Assembly: GCA_002722215.1 (NCBI GenBank)
Contig: PBKX01000008.1
Location: forward strand, 1-47,188
From: Flavobacteriales bacterium
GTDB lineage: Bacteria > Bacteroidota > Bacteroidia > Flavobacteriales > TMED113
Direction of reading: 5' to 3'
DNA: 47,188 bases
In this document: piece by piece, positions 9,930 to 18,765 of the stretch
How the letters are laid out: every line of letters begins with the position of its first letter
Numbering within the stretch: the first letter of the stretch is position 1
The notes under the pieces: model-generated
What the model was told of the DNA's origin: nothing
The model's database searches: none
Seen by the model: only the letters and a program-made list of their open reading frames with translations
Made by a program: the position numbers and the translations under genes

Positions 9930-10462
9930 TTTTCTGATAATTTAATTAACGCAAAAATAGAATAATTAATCATGTCAAAATAATTTGCGTCTATTCCTTC
10001 TGAAACCAATGTTTCACCTTTATTATCTTCAATTTGTTTAACTCGCAGAAGCTTCTGAAGTATTAAGTCTGTAAATGATCCAACTCTCATATCCCTCCAC
10101 GCTTCATCATAATCATGATTTTTAGCAATCATTAAACTTTTTGCTTTTCCGATATATTGTTGATATAATTTTGAGGCTTCTTCTAAACTCAGATCTGCTG
10201 AATCTGAAAGCCCTTTTTCTAATTGAATCAATGCTATAATTGAATAATTAATAATACCCCTAAACTCACCATCGACTGTATCACTGACAGCCTGCTTCCC
10301 TTTATCTTCAATACTTCTAATTCGCTGCGCTTTAATGAAGATTTGATCTGTCAATGAACTTAATCTCAAAATCCTCCATGCACTACCATAATCAAGCATT
10401 TTTTTATTAAACAACGCATGACAATCATTGGTAATTAAATCAAAACTATCTGATGTCTTCAT
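9926..10462 (-). CDS. DUF1599 (nucleotide modification-associated domain 1) protein, tandem two-domain form
   Basis: The 178-aa protein contains two copies of one domain of about 75 residues. Copy 1 (about 12-85) has YGSAWRILRLSSLTDQI, a KAQRIRSIED motif and INYSIIALIQLE. Copy 2 (about 108-177) has YDEAWRDMRVGSFTDLI, RVKQIED and INYSIFALIKLSE. PF07659 is described as nucleotide-modification associated; the biochemical role in Bacteroidota is unknown. This is the first gene of the tpiA operon, divergent from folP across a 70-base gap that must hold both promoters. Confidence 0.9.
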   Translation of the reverse strand: MKTSDSFDLITNDCHALFNKKMLDYGSAWRILRLSSLTDQIFIKAQRIRSIEDKGKQAVSDTVDGEFRGIINYSIIALIQLEKGLSDSADLSLEEASKLYQQYIGKAKSLMIAKNHDYDEAWRDMRVGSFTDLILQKLLRVKQIEDNKGETLVSEGIDANYFDMINYSIFALIKLSEK

Positions 10463-10494
10463 ATGTATTTTTAAACATTAAAATCTATCTTTAG

Positions 10495-10502
10495 CAAAAA
10501 TA
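10495..10502 (-). promoter_or_regulatory. Candidate Bacteroidota -7 box for the DUF1599-tpiA operon
   Basis: The minus strand reads TATTTTTG, matching TAnnTTTG, 33 bases before the DUF1599 ATG. I see no TTTG at the expected 19-21 bases upstream, so this is a half-match in AT-rich DNA. Confidence 0.25.
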
Positions 10503-10532
10503 TAATAATTAATCAATCTTAACTTATCAACT

Positions 10533-11384
10533 TTGGATTTTTATAAAAAATTAAAGAAAAAAAACAGCATGCCATTAATTATGGGCATTTTGAATTTAAC
10601 ACCTGATTCATTTTATGATGGAGGTAAATACAACAACATAAAAAACGCCGTAAATCAAGCTCGAAATATGATATCAGAAGGGGCTGATATTATTGACTTA
10701 GGCGCATGTTCTTCTAGGCCCGGATCTCAGCCCATTTCTTTAAAAGAAGAAGAAAAAAGATTATTTCCAATATTACTAAAATTACGTGAAATTTTCCCCG
10801 AGATTATAATTTCTATTGACACATATAGGTATCAAATTGCAGGACAGGCAATAAACTATGGGGCAAATTTAATTAATGACATATATATAGAAAAAGATGA
10901 AGACAAAATGCTACAAACAATCCAAAAACATGATATACCCTATGTATTAATGCACATGTCTGGCAATCCAACCAATATGCAAAAAAAAATATCTTATAAT
11001 CACTTCGAAAAAGACATAAAAGATTTTTTTATACAAAAAATTAGAAAATTAGAAAATTATGAGATTACTAAAATTATTCTAGATCCTGGATTTGGGTTTG
11101 GTAAAACACTATATCAGAATTATGAATTAATCAATCTGCTACCAAAAATGATGCAATTAAAATATCCAATACTAACTGGAATTTCCAGAAAATCCATGAT
11201 TAGTAAAGCGTTAAACATACAGACTAATGACACTATTAATGGGACAACAGTATTAAATACCATTTGTCTGATGAAGGGGGCCAAAATAATTAGAGTACAT
11301 GATGTTAAAGAGGCCAAAGAAAGTTTGGAAATTTTTAAATTAGTAGCAAAAAATAATCCTAATCCCTCTATAATAAAGATTTGA
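10533..11384 (+). CDS. folP: Dihydropteroate synthase
   Basis: Condenses p-aminobenzoate with hydroxymethyl-dihydropterin diphosphate in folate synthesis. Signatures: MGILNLTPDSFYDGGKY near the N-terminus, GADIIDLGACSSRPGS (usually GGxSTRPG), the central SIDTYR and LINDIY, DPGFGFGKT, the LTGISRKSMI loop and the C-terminal RVHDVKEAK. The track's start is TTG 10533. The only ATG that fits (10569) would begin at MPLIMGILN and remove the short strand that normally precedes this motif, so TTG is kept, with doubt. The stop overlaps the TTG of the next gene (TTGA). In many Bacteroidota cdaA follows folP; here two lipoprotein genes follow. Confidence 0.95.
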   Translation: MDFYKKLKKKNSMPLIMGILNLTPDSFYDGGKYNNIKNAVNQARNMISEGADIIDLGACSSRPGSQPISLKEEEKRLFPILLKLREIFPEIIISIDTYRYQIAGQAINYGANLINDIYIEKDEDKMLQTIQKHDIPYVLMHMSGNPTNMQKKISYNHFEKDIKDFFIQKIRKLENYEITKIILDPGFGFGKTLYQNYELINLLPKMMQLKYPILTGISRKSMISKALNIQTNDTINGTTVLNTICLMKGAKIIRVHDVKEAKESLEIFKLVAKNNPNPSIIKI

Positions 11385-11962
11385 ACAAATACTCTTTTAT
11401 ACTGACCCTGATCTACTTATTTAGCTGTAACAATAACAGTACATATACATTATCTGATCAGGAGATTATATTTTCTATAAAAAAGAAAAATCATATAGAT
11501 AGTTTAAAAATTAAACGAAACGAAAAATTAAAAGTATTTTTTGCTATTGATCCAGAGTGTCCTTTATGTAAATCATATAGCAAAACAATGAATGATCTAT
11601 ATTCAAACTACCAAAATAATATTGATTTTTATGCATTTTTACCATCACCTATTTTTTTAAAAAATAAAATGGAACAATTTGTAGAAGAGTATTATTTTGA
11701 CATGAATGTAATCATAGACACAAATCAAATTTTAACTCATTTTCTGAATGCTACCATAACACCTGAATGTTTTCTGCTAGATAAAAACCTCAATATCATC
11801 TACCAAGGATTGATAGATGATTGGGTCAAGAAGCTAGGAAGAAAAGGACAGAAAATCAACCATAGATATTTAGAAGAAGCTATTGAATCTCATCTAAATG
11901 AGGAGTCAATTAATATCAATAAAACTAATGCAATTGGATGTCGTATACAAATATTAAAATAA
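11381..11962 (+). CDS. Thioredoxin-fold (redoxin-like) lipoprotein with CPLC motif
   Basis: The 193-aa protein starts at TTG 11381, overlapping the folP stop. A short hydrophobic leader ends in a lipobox-like LFSC (C16), predicting an exported lipoprotein. The thioredoxin-like core has a beta strand KVFFAID followed by PECPLCKSY (C60, C63) at the redox-active position, and later a probable cis-proline strand, TITPECFLLD, as in TlpA and redoxin proteins. The next gene, a cytochrome c/copper monooxygenase-like lipoprotein, starts 25 bases before this one ends. A role in reducing or assembling the heme or copper site of that partner is an inference. Confidence 0.82.
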   Translation: MNKYSFILTLIYLFSCNNNSTYTLSDQEIIFSIKKKNHIDSLKIKRNEKLKVFFAIDPECPLCKSYSKTMNDLYSNYQNNIDFYAFLPSPIFLKNKMEQFVEEYYFDMNVIIDTNQILTHFLNATITPECFLLDKNLNIIYQGLIDDWVKKLGRKGQKINHRYLEEAIESHLNEESININKTNAIGCRIQILK

Positions 11963-13296
11963 CATACTTTATATTATGCATTATCATAATGGGATGTACG
12001 AAAAATGAAACCACATTTCATCAAGACATTAAATATATTATTCATGAAAAATGTGCTGTGTGTCACCATCCAAAAGGTGCAGGACCTTTTAGTCTAATCA
12101 CGTACCAAGACCTAATAAAAAGAGCAGATATGATAAAAGAGGTTATAGAGGCAAAATATATGCCTCCCTGGCCGGCAGATCCAGAATATAGAAGCTTTTT
12201 ATATGAAAAATCCTTAACCCCTGATGAAATTGAGAAAATAACAATATGGCTAAATGGAAAGCAACAAAAGGGCGAATGGACTAATAATTCTTTTTTGGAT
12301 TCATTGCTAGTGAAAGATGAGAAAAGGAAGCCAGACTTACAATTAACAATGAAACAGAGTCATATTACTAATTCAACAAATCAAGATCAATTTTTAATGA
12401 TGAAATTTCCGTTTGAGTTAGAAAAAGATACATTTATTAGGCAAATTGAGTTTGTCCCTGGAAACACACAGATAGTACATCATATAAATGCTCATCTAAT
12501 CACATATAGTTCAACAGAAAAAACAAATTTATTTGATGGTGAATATATTGTTGACACGGAACTTTTCTCTGATGAAGCATGTTTTAAAAAATTAAATATT
12601 TTGAATGATAGCGGAGAATATCCAGTATTAACACCATCAGTATCGAATTATCTTCCTGGCTCTGAACAAACAATCTATCCAACTGGAATTGGTGGTTTTA
12701 CTGCAAAAAAACAAAATATTATTTTAGTTAATGATTTCCACTATGCTCCAACACCTTACTCAGTAAAAGACAGTTCTTATTTTAATATATACTTTAGTAA
12801 ACACCCCCCAAAAAGAAAAATTCAAGAAACACAATTAGGCACATTTGGAATATCTAAAATTAATCCTCCACTAATTATCCCTCCAAATGAAATTAAAAAG
12901 TTTACTACTCGTGCAAGGATAACAAAAGACATATCACTACTAACAATAAATCCACACATGCATTTGTTGGGCAAATCATTTTTAGCTTATGCTGTAACTA
13001 TTAATGATGACACAATACCATTAATCAAAATTGATGATTGGAATTTTAGATGGCAATATTTTTACACTTTTAAAAAGATGTTAAAAATTCCTGCTGGTTC
13101 AGAAATCATAGTAGAAGCGACATATGATAATACATCGAACAACCCTGACAACCCATTCTCTCCACCTACAACAGTCTCAGAAAGAGTAAATTTTAATGGA
13201 AGAGGAAGTATGAAAACATCAAATGAAATGTTACAATTTATAATTAACTACTTACCATATGAAGAGGGGGATGAAGACATCCATTTAGGAATTTAA
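11938..13296 (+). CDS. Lipoprotein with cytochrome c motif and type II copper ascorbate-dependent monooxygenase-like (PHM) domain
   Basis: At 452 aa, the leader ends in IIIMGC (C20, lipobox). A short cytochrome c-like domain carries CAVCH (C39, C42, H43) and the likely axial Met in YMPPWPADP (M75). The C-terminal two thirds resembles the peptidylglycine alpha-hydroxylating monooxygenase core, with a complete set of candidate copper ligands: VHHINAH (H181, H182), DFHYAP (H268), NPHMHLLGK (H340, H342) and NEMLQF (M431). The substrate is unknown. In some other phyla a redoxin, cytochrome c and this domain occur in one polypeptide (remembered knowledge); here the redoxin is a separate overlapping gene. 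Its stop overlaps that of convergent pyrD by 12 bases. Confidence 0.85.
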   Translation: MSYTNIKITYFILCIIIMGCTKNETTFHQDIKYIIHEKCAVCHHPKGAGPFSLITYQDLIKRADMIKEVIEAKYMPPWPADPEYRSFLYEKSLTPDEIEKITIWLNGKQQKGEWTNNSFLDSLLVKDEKRKPDLQLTMKQSHITNSTNQDQFLMMKFPFELEKDTFIRQIEFVPGNTQIVHHINAHLITYSSTEKTNLFDGEYIVDTELFSDEACFKKLNILNDSGEYPVLTPSVSNYLPGSEQTIYPTGIGGFTAKKQNIILVNDFHYAPTPYSVKDSSYFNIYFSKHPPKRKIQETQLGTFGISKINPPLIIPPNEIKKFTTRARITKDISLLTINPHMHLLGKSFLAYAVTINDDTIPLIKIDDWNFRWQYFYTFKKMLKIPAGSEIIVEATYDNTSNNPDNPFSPPTTVSERVNFNGRGSMKTSNEMLQFIINYLPYEEGDEDIHLGI

Positions 13297-14316
13297 TAAT
13301 TTAGTATTAATATCTTTGACAAGTGATGGCCCACTATATATAAATCCTGTATAAATTTGAACCAAACTTGCACCAGCATTTAACATCTCAACAGCATCGC
13401 TAGCTTTCATAATGCCGCCAACGGCAATCAATGGTAAAGTTCCTCCTGATTTTTTAGATATATAACTAACAATTTGTTTAGACCTAGTGAATAATGGCTT
13501 GCCACTTAATCCTCCCACCCCCTTTGCTTCAATATCACTTTTGTTACTTATTAAAGATTCACGCTTTGAGGAGGTATTTGTAGCAATAATACCAGATATT
13601 TTAAATTCGCTTACCAAATCTAAAATATGGTCAATTTGAAAAAAGTTTAAATCCGGAGAAATTTTAATCAGAATAGGTTTATTATATTTTTTCTTATTAA
13701 TTTTCTGAACCTCCGAGAGTAAAAGTTTTAAATCTGATTTATTTTGTAGCTCGACTAGACCAGGAGTATTTGGGGAACTAATATTAAGGACTAAATAATC
13801 AACATAAGGAGCAATTTTCTCAAGACATATTTTATAATCTGATGAAGCACATTTATTATCTGTTATTTTATTTTTACCAATATTACCACCCACAATAATG
13901 TTAGCATATCTTTTTTTAAGTCGTTTAGCAATAACATCTACACCATCGTTATTAAAACCCATCCTATTAATTATAGCCTGATCCTTTTTTAATCTAAATA
14001 ATCTTGGTTTCTTATTACCAACTTGAGGCAAAGGAGTAACAGTACCTATCTCTACAAAACCAAAGCCCAAGGATGCAAATTCGTTAAACACTTTTGCATT
14101 TTTATCAAAACCTGCAGCCAAGCCTACTGGATTTTTAAATAAAATACCAAAAAGATTTTTTTCTAACCTTTTATCTTCTACAGCATAGAAGAATCGAAAA
14201 AGTTGACCAAAACCAGGAAGATAAAAACAAAATTTTAATAATTGAATAATTCGATCATGAATAAATTCTGGATTAAAAGCAAATAAAATAGGTCTAAATA
14301 AAATTTTATATAACAT
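13285..14316 (-). CDS. pyrD: Dihydroorotate dehydrogenase (quinone), class 2
   Basis: Oxidises dihydroorotate to orotate with membrane quinone in pyrimidine synthesis. It carries the class 2 N-terminal amphipathic segment (MLYKILFRPILFAFNPEFIHD), then NPVGLAAGFDKNA, the FMN-contacting VEIGTVTPLPQVGN, RMGFNNDG, NISSPNTPGL with the catalytic serine region, GVGGLSGKPL, and the GGIMKASDAVEM phosphate site. The track begins at GTG 14343. ATG 14316 gives the N-terminus normal for flavobacterial PyrD (starting M-Y/L-Y-K) and is preferred. The gene is transcribed towards the cytochrome c/PHM-like gene and divergently from the T9SS type B gene. Confidence 0.95.
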   Translation of the reverse strand: MLYKILFRPILFAFNPEFIHDRIIQLLKFCFYLPGFGQLFRFFYAVEDKRLEKNLFGILFKNPVGLAAGFDKNAKVFNEFASLGFGFVEIGTVTPLPQVGNKKPRLFRLKKDQAIINRMGFNNDGVDVIAKRLKKRYANIIVGGNIGKNKITDNKCASSDYKICLEKIAPYVDYLVLNISSPNTPGLVELQNKSDLKLLLSEVQKINKKKYNKPILIKISPDLNFFQIDHILDLVSEFKISGIIATNTSSKRESLISNKSDIEAKGVGGLSGKPLFTRSKQIVSYISKKSGGTLPLIAVGGIMKASDAVEMLNAGASLVQIYTGFIYSGPSLVKDINTKLLNS

Positions 14317-14388
14317 GTTGACTATAAAATTAAAAATTTGCACATTAAAAAAACAAGCAATTAGATAATAAATTTTTATTTTTACTAA

Positions 14389-17244
14389 ATGTTAAATTTA
14401 GACTGTCGTTTTTATTTATACGCTTTTGTAGCCTTACTTTTTTCTAACACTGCTGTATTAGCGTGTGATACAACACCATCGTTAACTGTAAGTAATGTAA
14501 TTGATAATGGAGATGACACATTTTACATGGATATTACAGCTTGCATTGGTTCTGAAGGATCTGCAGATGGATTTGATTTATATTTTAATAATGACATCAA
14601 TATATTAGGGACTACTGTCACTGAAATAGAGTCACCAGGATTAGGAAATGTGGCAACCGTTAGTGTCAGTAATGGTATTTGGTTAGCTTATTTTGAAGAA
14701 TATGATATCAATGGGACTTATTTTGAAAATGGTGCATGGGGGTTAGATTGCATTGAATTTGGTGTTATTGTAGATGATAATCCAGAAGGAGCCACTTTAT
14801 GTAGCGCTGGGATGAATGAAGATTGTTTAGGATGGACTTTTGATGACGTTTTTATTACATGTGCAGTCATACCTGGTCCTTGTGTGCCTAATTACTCAAT
14901 AACTGATAATGGAACTATTGATGGTGATGTTAGCGTTAGTGGACAAAACTGTAATTTTGCACCACTAAATGATGAAATTGTTGAACTAACTGTGACCTGT
15001 GATGGGGAATTTAATTTTTCATTAACACAAGATGAAAGTATAGGTTGGCCAGGTGAATCCTGGCTCACTATTGCTTTGGGTTGTTGCAGTGGTGTCCTAG
15101 AACAGACAATGTCTTTTTTTCTTGAGCCTACACTCACAATAGACACATACTTAACAGAGGGGACCTATTACGTCATTGTAGATATTGAAGGAAATGGATT
15201 TCCTGGAGATTATATTTTAGACATCACATCAAGTGCTGATGTGGGACTAGTTACTACTGCAAATGCGGGGGAAGATCAAGTAACTTGCGAAGAGGATATA
15301 GTATTAAACGGTAATCCGACTTTAAATGACAATGAAATAGGGACATGGAGTATTGTTAGCGGTAGCGGAAATTTTATAGAACCAAATAATCCAAATACCA
15401 CTGTAACAAATTTACTCAATGGAGAAAATCTATTTCAATGGGAAATTGCTAATGAGTGTTCAAATTCTACAGATTTAGTGGCTATAGAAGTAGCTAACAA
15501 TATCGTTATCGATGCCCCTGAAACAGTATATTGCCTAGATGACATTTCTTTATCAGCAATAGGAGCAAATAATAGTGGGGAATGGAGTGTAACACCAGAA
15601 TTTAATATCGAAATTAATGATATCAATTCGGACGATACATTTGCAACCGTAACAGCATATGGAACATATACTTTCACATATACAGTTTGTGATGAAGAAT
15701 TTTCGACAGTTGTAAATGTTGAAAGCATCACACCAAACCTGTCCTCACCATCAAATACATACTACTGCTTAGAAAGTTTTTCATTAATGGCAGACGTAAA
15801 TGGAGATCCTGGATATTGGGATTTTGAAGGGCCATTTATTGCAAATATTGACAATCCAATATCACTAAACCCAACAGTAACAGTAAATGGATATGGAACA
15901 TATACTTTTACATATTATGGCTGTGGATCTAGTAATAGTATTCAAATAAATATGGCTGGTTCTCCTCCCAATGCATTTGGGGAAGAAGAAACATATTGCC
16001 TCGAACCAATTGAATTAAATGCGCAAGTTGATGGAGATCCTGGATATTGGAGTTTTGAAGGACCTGGTAATGCAATTTTCAGCCAACAAGATGAATTAAC
16101 TACAACAGTGACAGTGGATGAGTATGGCACATATTTCTTCACATATAACGGATGTGGGGAATCGAGTAATACTATAATATTAAATTCATTAATTGCACAA
16201 CCCCAAATTATTGAACCAGAAGAAGAACTAACCATCTATTGTGATCTAAACACCAACTTAGAAGCCTACGTCTTAGGAGATCCTGGATATTGGGATTATG
16301 ATGGACCTGGAACCGCTATTTTTGAAAATCAAAATTCGCAAGCAACTATGGTCACGGTAGATCAATATGGTACTTATTCATTTACTTACCACGGATGTGG
16401 TACAGAAAGTTACCCCATAATAATAAATTTTGAAGTATTAGAGCCGATGATTAATGGGGATGACATTATTTACTGTGAATTAAACAATGAGTTAACCGCA
16501 TCAGTGTATGGAAGTGAAGGCATAGAATGGTTTATCAATAATCAGCCTACAAATGCAGATGCTACATTGAGCAATCTCAATTCTGCAAATACCACTCTAA
16601 CAGTATCAGATTACGGAATCTATGAAATAGGTTTAAATGGATGTGGCAGTACAGTGTTCACGGAAATTAGTTTTGAACCAGTTGCCCCTCATATTATTGC
16701 ACCAAATTTCCAAAATTGCATTTTAACTGCAACCCTCATAGCATATACTGACGATCCAAGTGGAGGAGGGCCTTGGGTACAAGAATCTGGCCCAGAGGGA
16801 GTAGTTTTTTCAAATATCGCATCTAATATGACCGAAATAACTGTTCCTGATTTTGGACTATATAGTTTTTCATATCCAGCCTGTGATACAAGCTCAATAA
16901 TTAGTATAGGGTTTGAATGTCCACTAATATTTCCAAATGTGCTGACACCAAATAATGATGGCAATAACGATTTTTTTATTATCCAAAATTTAAACTCGGA
17001 TATATATACAGAAAGTATTCTTACTATCTATAATAGATGGGGATCAATTATATATAATGGCAAAGAATATGGATTAAATGAAGAGTGGTGGAATGGAAAA
17101 ACAACATATAATAATGTAGAAATAGTAGACGGAGTATATTATTATGTTGTTGAAGTCTTTAATAATGTCAAGAAGCAGAAGGAAACATATTCTGGTGAAT
17201 TAAATGTATTCATTTCAAATTCATCATCTTCAAATGAAGAATGA
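14389..17244 (+). CDS. T9SS type B (gliding-associated C-terminal domain) secreted protein with Ig-like repeats
   Basis: The 951-aa protein has a signal peptide (1-25, ending VLAC) and a cohesin-like or other beta domain at 26-160. A segment at about 165-285 resembles the prepeptidase C-terminal (PPC) fold (EGTYYVIVDIEGNG). At about 292-370 there is a PKD-like domain starting ANAGEDQVTC. Six related Ig-like units follow (381-843). From about 844 the type B sorting domain is clear: FPNVLTPNNDGNND, LTIYNRWGSIIYN, VDGVYYYVVEV and GELNVFIS. This domain directs export through the T9SS and links the protein to the cell surface or gliding apparatus. There is no catalytic motif; an adhesin or matrix role is inferred. 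The gene stands alone and converges on a small exported-protein gene. Confidence 0.92.
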   Translation: MLNLDCRFYLYAFVALLFSNTAVLACDTTPSLTVSNVIDNGDDTFYMDITACIGSEGSADGFDLYFNNDINILGTTVTEIESPGLGNVATVSVSNGIWLAYFEEYDINGTYFENGAWGLDCIEFGVIVDDNPEGATLCSAGMNEDCLGWTFDDVFITCAVIPGPCVPNYSITDNGTIDGDVSVSGQNCNFAPLNDEIVELTVTCDGEFNFSLTQDESIGWPGESWLTIALGCCSGVLEQTMSFFLEPTLTIDTYLTEGTYYVIVDIEGNGFPGDYILDITSSADVGLVTTANAGEDQVTCEEDIVLNGNPTLNDNEIGTWSIVSGSGNFIEPNNPNTTVTNLLNGENLFQWEIANECSNSTDLVAIEVANNIVIDAPETVYCLDDISLSAIGANNSGEWSVTPEFNIEINDINSDDTFATVTAYGTYTFTYTVCDEEFSTVVNVESITPNLSSPSNTYYCLESFSLMADVNGDPGYWDFEGPFIANIDNPISLNPTVTVNGYGTYTFTYYGCGSSNSIQINMAGSPPNAFGEEETYCLEPIELNAQVDGDPGYWSFEGPGNAIFSQQDELTTTVTVDEYGTYFFTYNGCGESSNTIILNSLIAQPQIIEPEEELTIYCDLNTNLEAYVLGDPGYWDYDGPGTAIFENQNSQATMVTVDQYGTYSFTYHGCGTESYPIIINFEVLEPMINGDDIIYCELNNELTASVYGSEGIEWFINNQPTNADATLSNLNSANTTLTVSDYGIYEIGLNGCGSTVFTEISFEPVAPHIIAPNFQNCILTATLIAYTDDPSGGGPWVQESGPEGVVFSNIASNMTEITVPDFGLYSFSYPACDTSSIISIGFECPLIFPNVLTPNNDGNNDFFIIQNLNSDIYTESILTIYNRWGSIIYNGKEYGLNEEWWNGKTTYNNVEIVDGVYYYVVEVFNNVKKQKETYSGELNVFISNSSSSNEE
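15529..16917 (+). repeat. Six tandem Ig-like units with paired cysteines
   Basis: Units of about 70-80 residues open with [YN]C and close with a G-[TI/L]-Y..[FI]..[YNP].C pattern such as YGTYTFTYYGCG. Units 2-4 share GDPGYW and are the closest to each other; units 1, 5 and 6 are diverged. One cysteine at each end of every unit suggests an intradomain disulfide. Confidence 0.8.
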
Positions 17245-17259
17245 ATTGATGAATTTGAA
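17214..17259. terminator. Perfect 13-bp inverted repeat at a convergent gene junction (candidate bidirectional terminator)
   Basis: The arms TTCAAATTCATCA (17214-17226) and TGATGAATTTGAA (17247-17259) pair perfectly across 20 bases that themselves contain CTTCAAATGAAG. The structure covers the stop of the T9SS type B gene and lies just before the end of the convergent gene at 17278. There is no clean T-run on either strand, so terminator function is tentative. Confidence 0.4.
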
Positions 17260-17277
17260 TGAACACAAAATTAACTC

Positions 17278-17718
17278 CTATTTCTTTTTCTTTTCTCTGA
17301 TATCCAATGTGAAAGGATGTATAGAACGGATTAAATCATCATATTTTGATAATTGTTTTTTCTTAAGAGAGGCCTTAACTATTTCATCTCTTTTTTTAGA
17401 GAATCGAAGCATATATTGATGAGTTGCTTTTTGAGGATTTCTTTTATTATTTGCTACATCTTGGTCATCAGCTGATGGCCTTGCAGATTTTTTAATTGCT
17501 TTTTGCATATTATTTGCATACTCCGCAAATGCATTCATAAAAATCACTCTTTGCTTGTCATCTAACTTCAACTCCTTAGTTAAAAATTCAACTGCTTGAA
17601 CTGAATTTTTTTTAAGCTTCATTGATTCTTTCTGATTAGCGTGCATTTGTTGACCAAATGAAACAGAAAATATAGAGAGACATAAACATGTTAAAATTAT
17701 TTTTTTGATTGTATTCAT
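17278..17718 (-). CDS. Small exported helical protein (146 aa), unknown
   Basis: A signal peptide of about 22 residues (ending SFGQ) precedes a lysine-rich, predicted all-helical domain with ELKLDDKQRVIFMNAFAEYANNMQKA. The C-terminus ends in a run of lysines. The size, export signal and helix content resemble Spy/CpxP-type or 'LTXXQ' periplasmic proteins and other small Bacteroidota helical proteins, but no diagnostic motif is visible, so I leave it as hypothetical. It lies 87 bases downstream of the outer-membrane barrel gene on the same strand. Confidence 0.75.
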   Translation of the reverse strand: MNTIKKIILTCLCLSIFSVSFGQQMHANQKESMKLKKNSVQAVEFLTKELKLDDKQRVIFMNAFAEYANNMQKAIKKSARPSADDQDVANNKRNPQKATHQYMLRFSKKRDEIVKASLKKKQLSKYDDLIRSIHPFTLDIREKKKK

Positions 17719-17805
17719 AAGTATTTAGTATTTAAAGTTGCTGTATATAAGATTATAAAATCTATTCAATAAGGAAACGAAATTAATATTATTTTATTGC
17801 AATAA

Positions 17806-18741
17806 CTAATTAGAAAGGCTAAAACCAATCACAAAGTGAATAGCTCTAAGCTTAAAATTATTGTTCAAGACAGGAGAAGACACATCAAATGAGGCATAAG
17901 TATTCTCATCAACCGTAGAATTATAAATCTCAAAAAAATCATCATCTTTATTTTCAATTTCCTTAAAAAATGGTATCAGACCAACACTATACCTTAATGC
18001 GAGGTAAAAGGACTTTGTCTCATAACCAATACCTGTTAGAAAAGCAGCATTCCAACTAAACGGCCATTCATCTTTATCAAATCCGTGATTATCAATACCT
18101 GAATCCGAATCAAAAAATTCATAAATAACCTTTTCATCTAAGACAGGAACATATGAAGTATACTCTTGAGTTTCTACATCAAATGATCCAATAACACGAC
18201 TCTCTTCTGCTTTTAATAAAAACCCAAATTTCACACCTGCTTGAATAAATAAATTATCTGAGGGATATAACTTCAATACAAATGGAAAATTCAAATAATT
18301 AACGCGCCAAAAATAATTAGCTATTTTATATTGTCCATTATTTTCCAATCCGGATAGTGTAAAAATTACATCATTAAAAATTACATCATTTCCATTTTGA
18401 TAAACAATATGATTAAAATCTAATTGTTGATATTCAATTTCTGGTTGAATCGAAAGACCTTTAATAATAGGCATATTAAACCTAATACCTAGGACGCTAC
18501 CATTAATAACTTCAATATTATTAGAAAGATTATTGTCATTAAGTAAGGCTAAAGTTCCATCTGAAGGAAAATTAAAATCTAATAACCCATGATAATTCCC
18601 GATATCATCATAGATGGAGTTATAACCTATTGACGGTCCATAAAAAAAACCTATTGATGTTCTTTGAGCAAACAGAATAGATAATGACAAACAAAAGAAT
18701 ACCAGCAAACAAAACTTAATATAATTAGTCTGATTATTCAT
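17806..18741 (-). CDS. Outer-membrane beta-barrel protein (PorT-like family)
   Basis: The 311-aa protein has a signal peptide ending LFAQ (about residue 26). It continues with alternating amphipathic strands such as SIGFFYGPSIGYN, LSIQPEIEYQQLDF, YLNFPFVLKLY, LFIQAGVKFGFLL and FYLALRYSVGLIPFF. It ends with the strand FVIGFSLSN, a terminal aromatic-containing strand as barrel proteins have. This is the pattern of the PorT/OMP_b-brl_2 group in Bacteroidota. The cargo or partner is unknown. The start codon lies 24 bases downstream of the tRNA-Arg 3' end on the same strand. Confidence 0.85.
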   Translation of the reverse strand: MNNQTNYIKFCLLVFFCLSLSILFAQRTSIGFFYGPSIGYNSIYDDIGNYHGLLDFNFPSDGTLALLNDNNLSNNIEVINGSVLGIRFNMPIIKGLSIQPEIEYQQLDFNHIVYQNGNDVIFNDVIFTLSGLENNGQYKIANYFWRVNYLNFPFVLKLYPSDNLFIQAGVKFGFLLKAEESRVIGSFDVETQEYTSYVPVLDEKVIYEFFDSDSGIDNHGFDKDEWPFSWNAAFLTGIGYETKSFYLALRYSVGLIPFFKEIENKDDDFFEIYNSTVDENTYASFDVSSPVLNNNFKLRAIHFVIGFSLSN

Positions 18742-18765
18742 AATACGCGAGTTATCATTAACAAG

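Noticed and set aside
13285-13296. 12-base overlap of the PHM-like gene and pyrD as a sign of frameshift
   Set aside because: Both proteins have plausible natural C-termini; short convergent overlaps are normal in compact genomes.
15435-16964. Minus ORFs of about 90-98 aa under the T9SS type B gene
   Set aside because: Antisense shadows of repeats in a clearly coding plus frame, with no family features.
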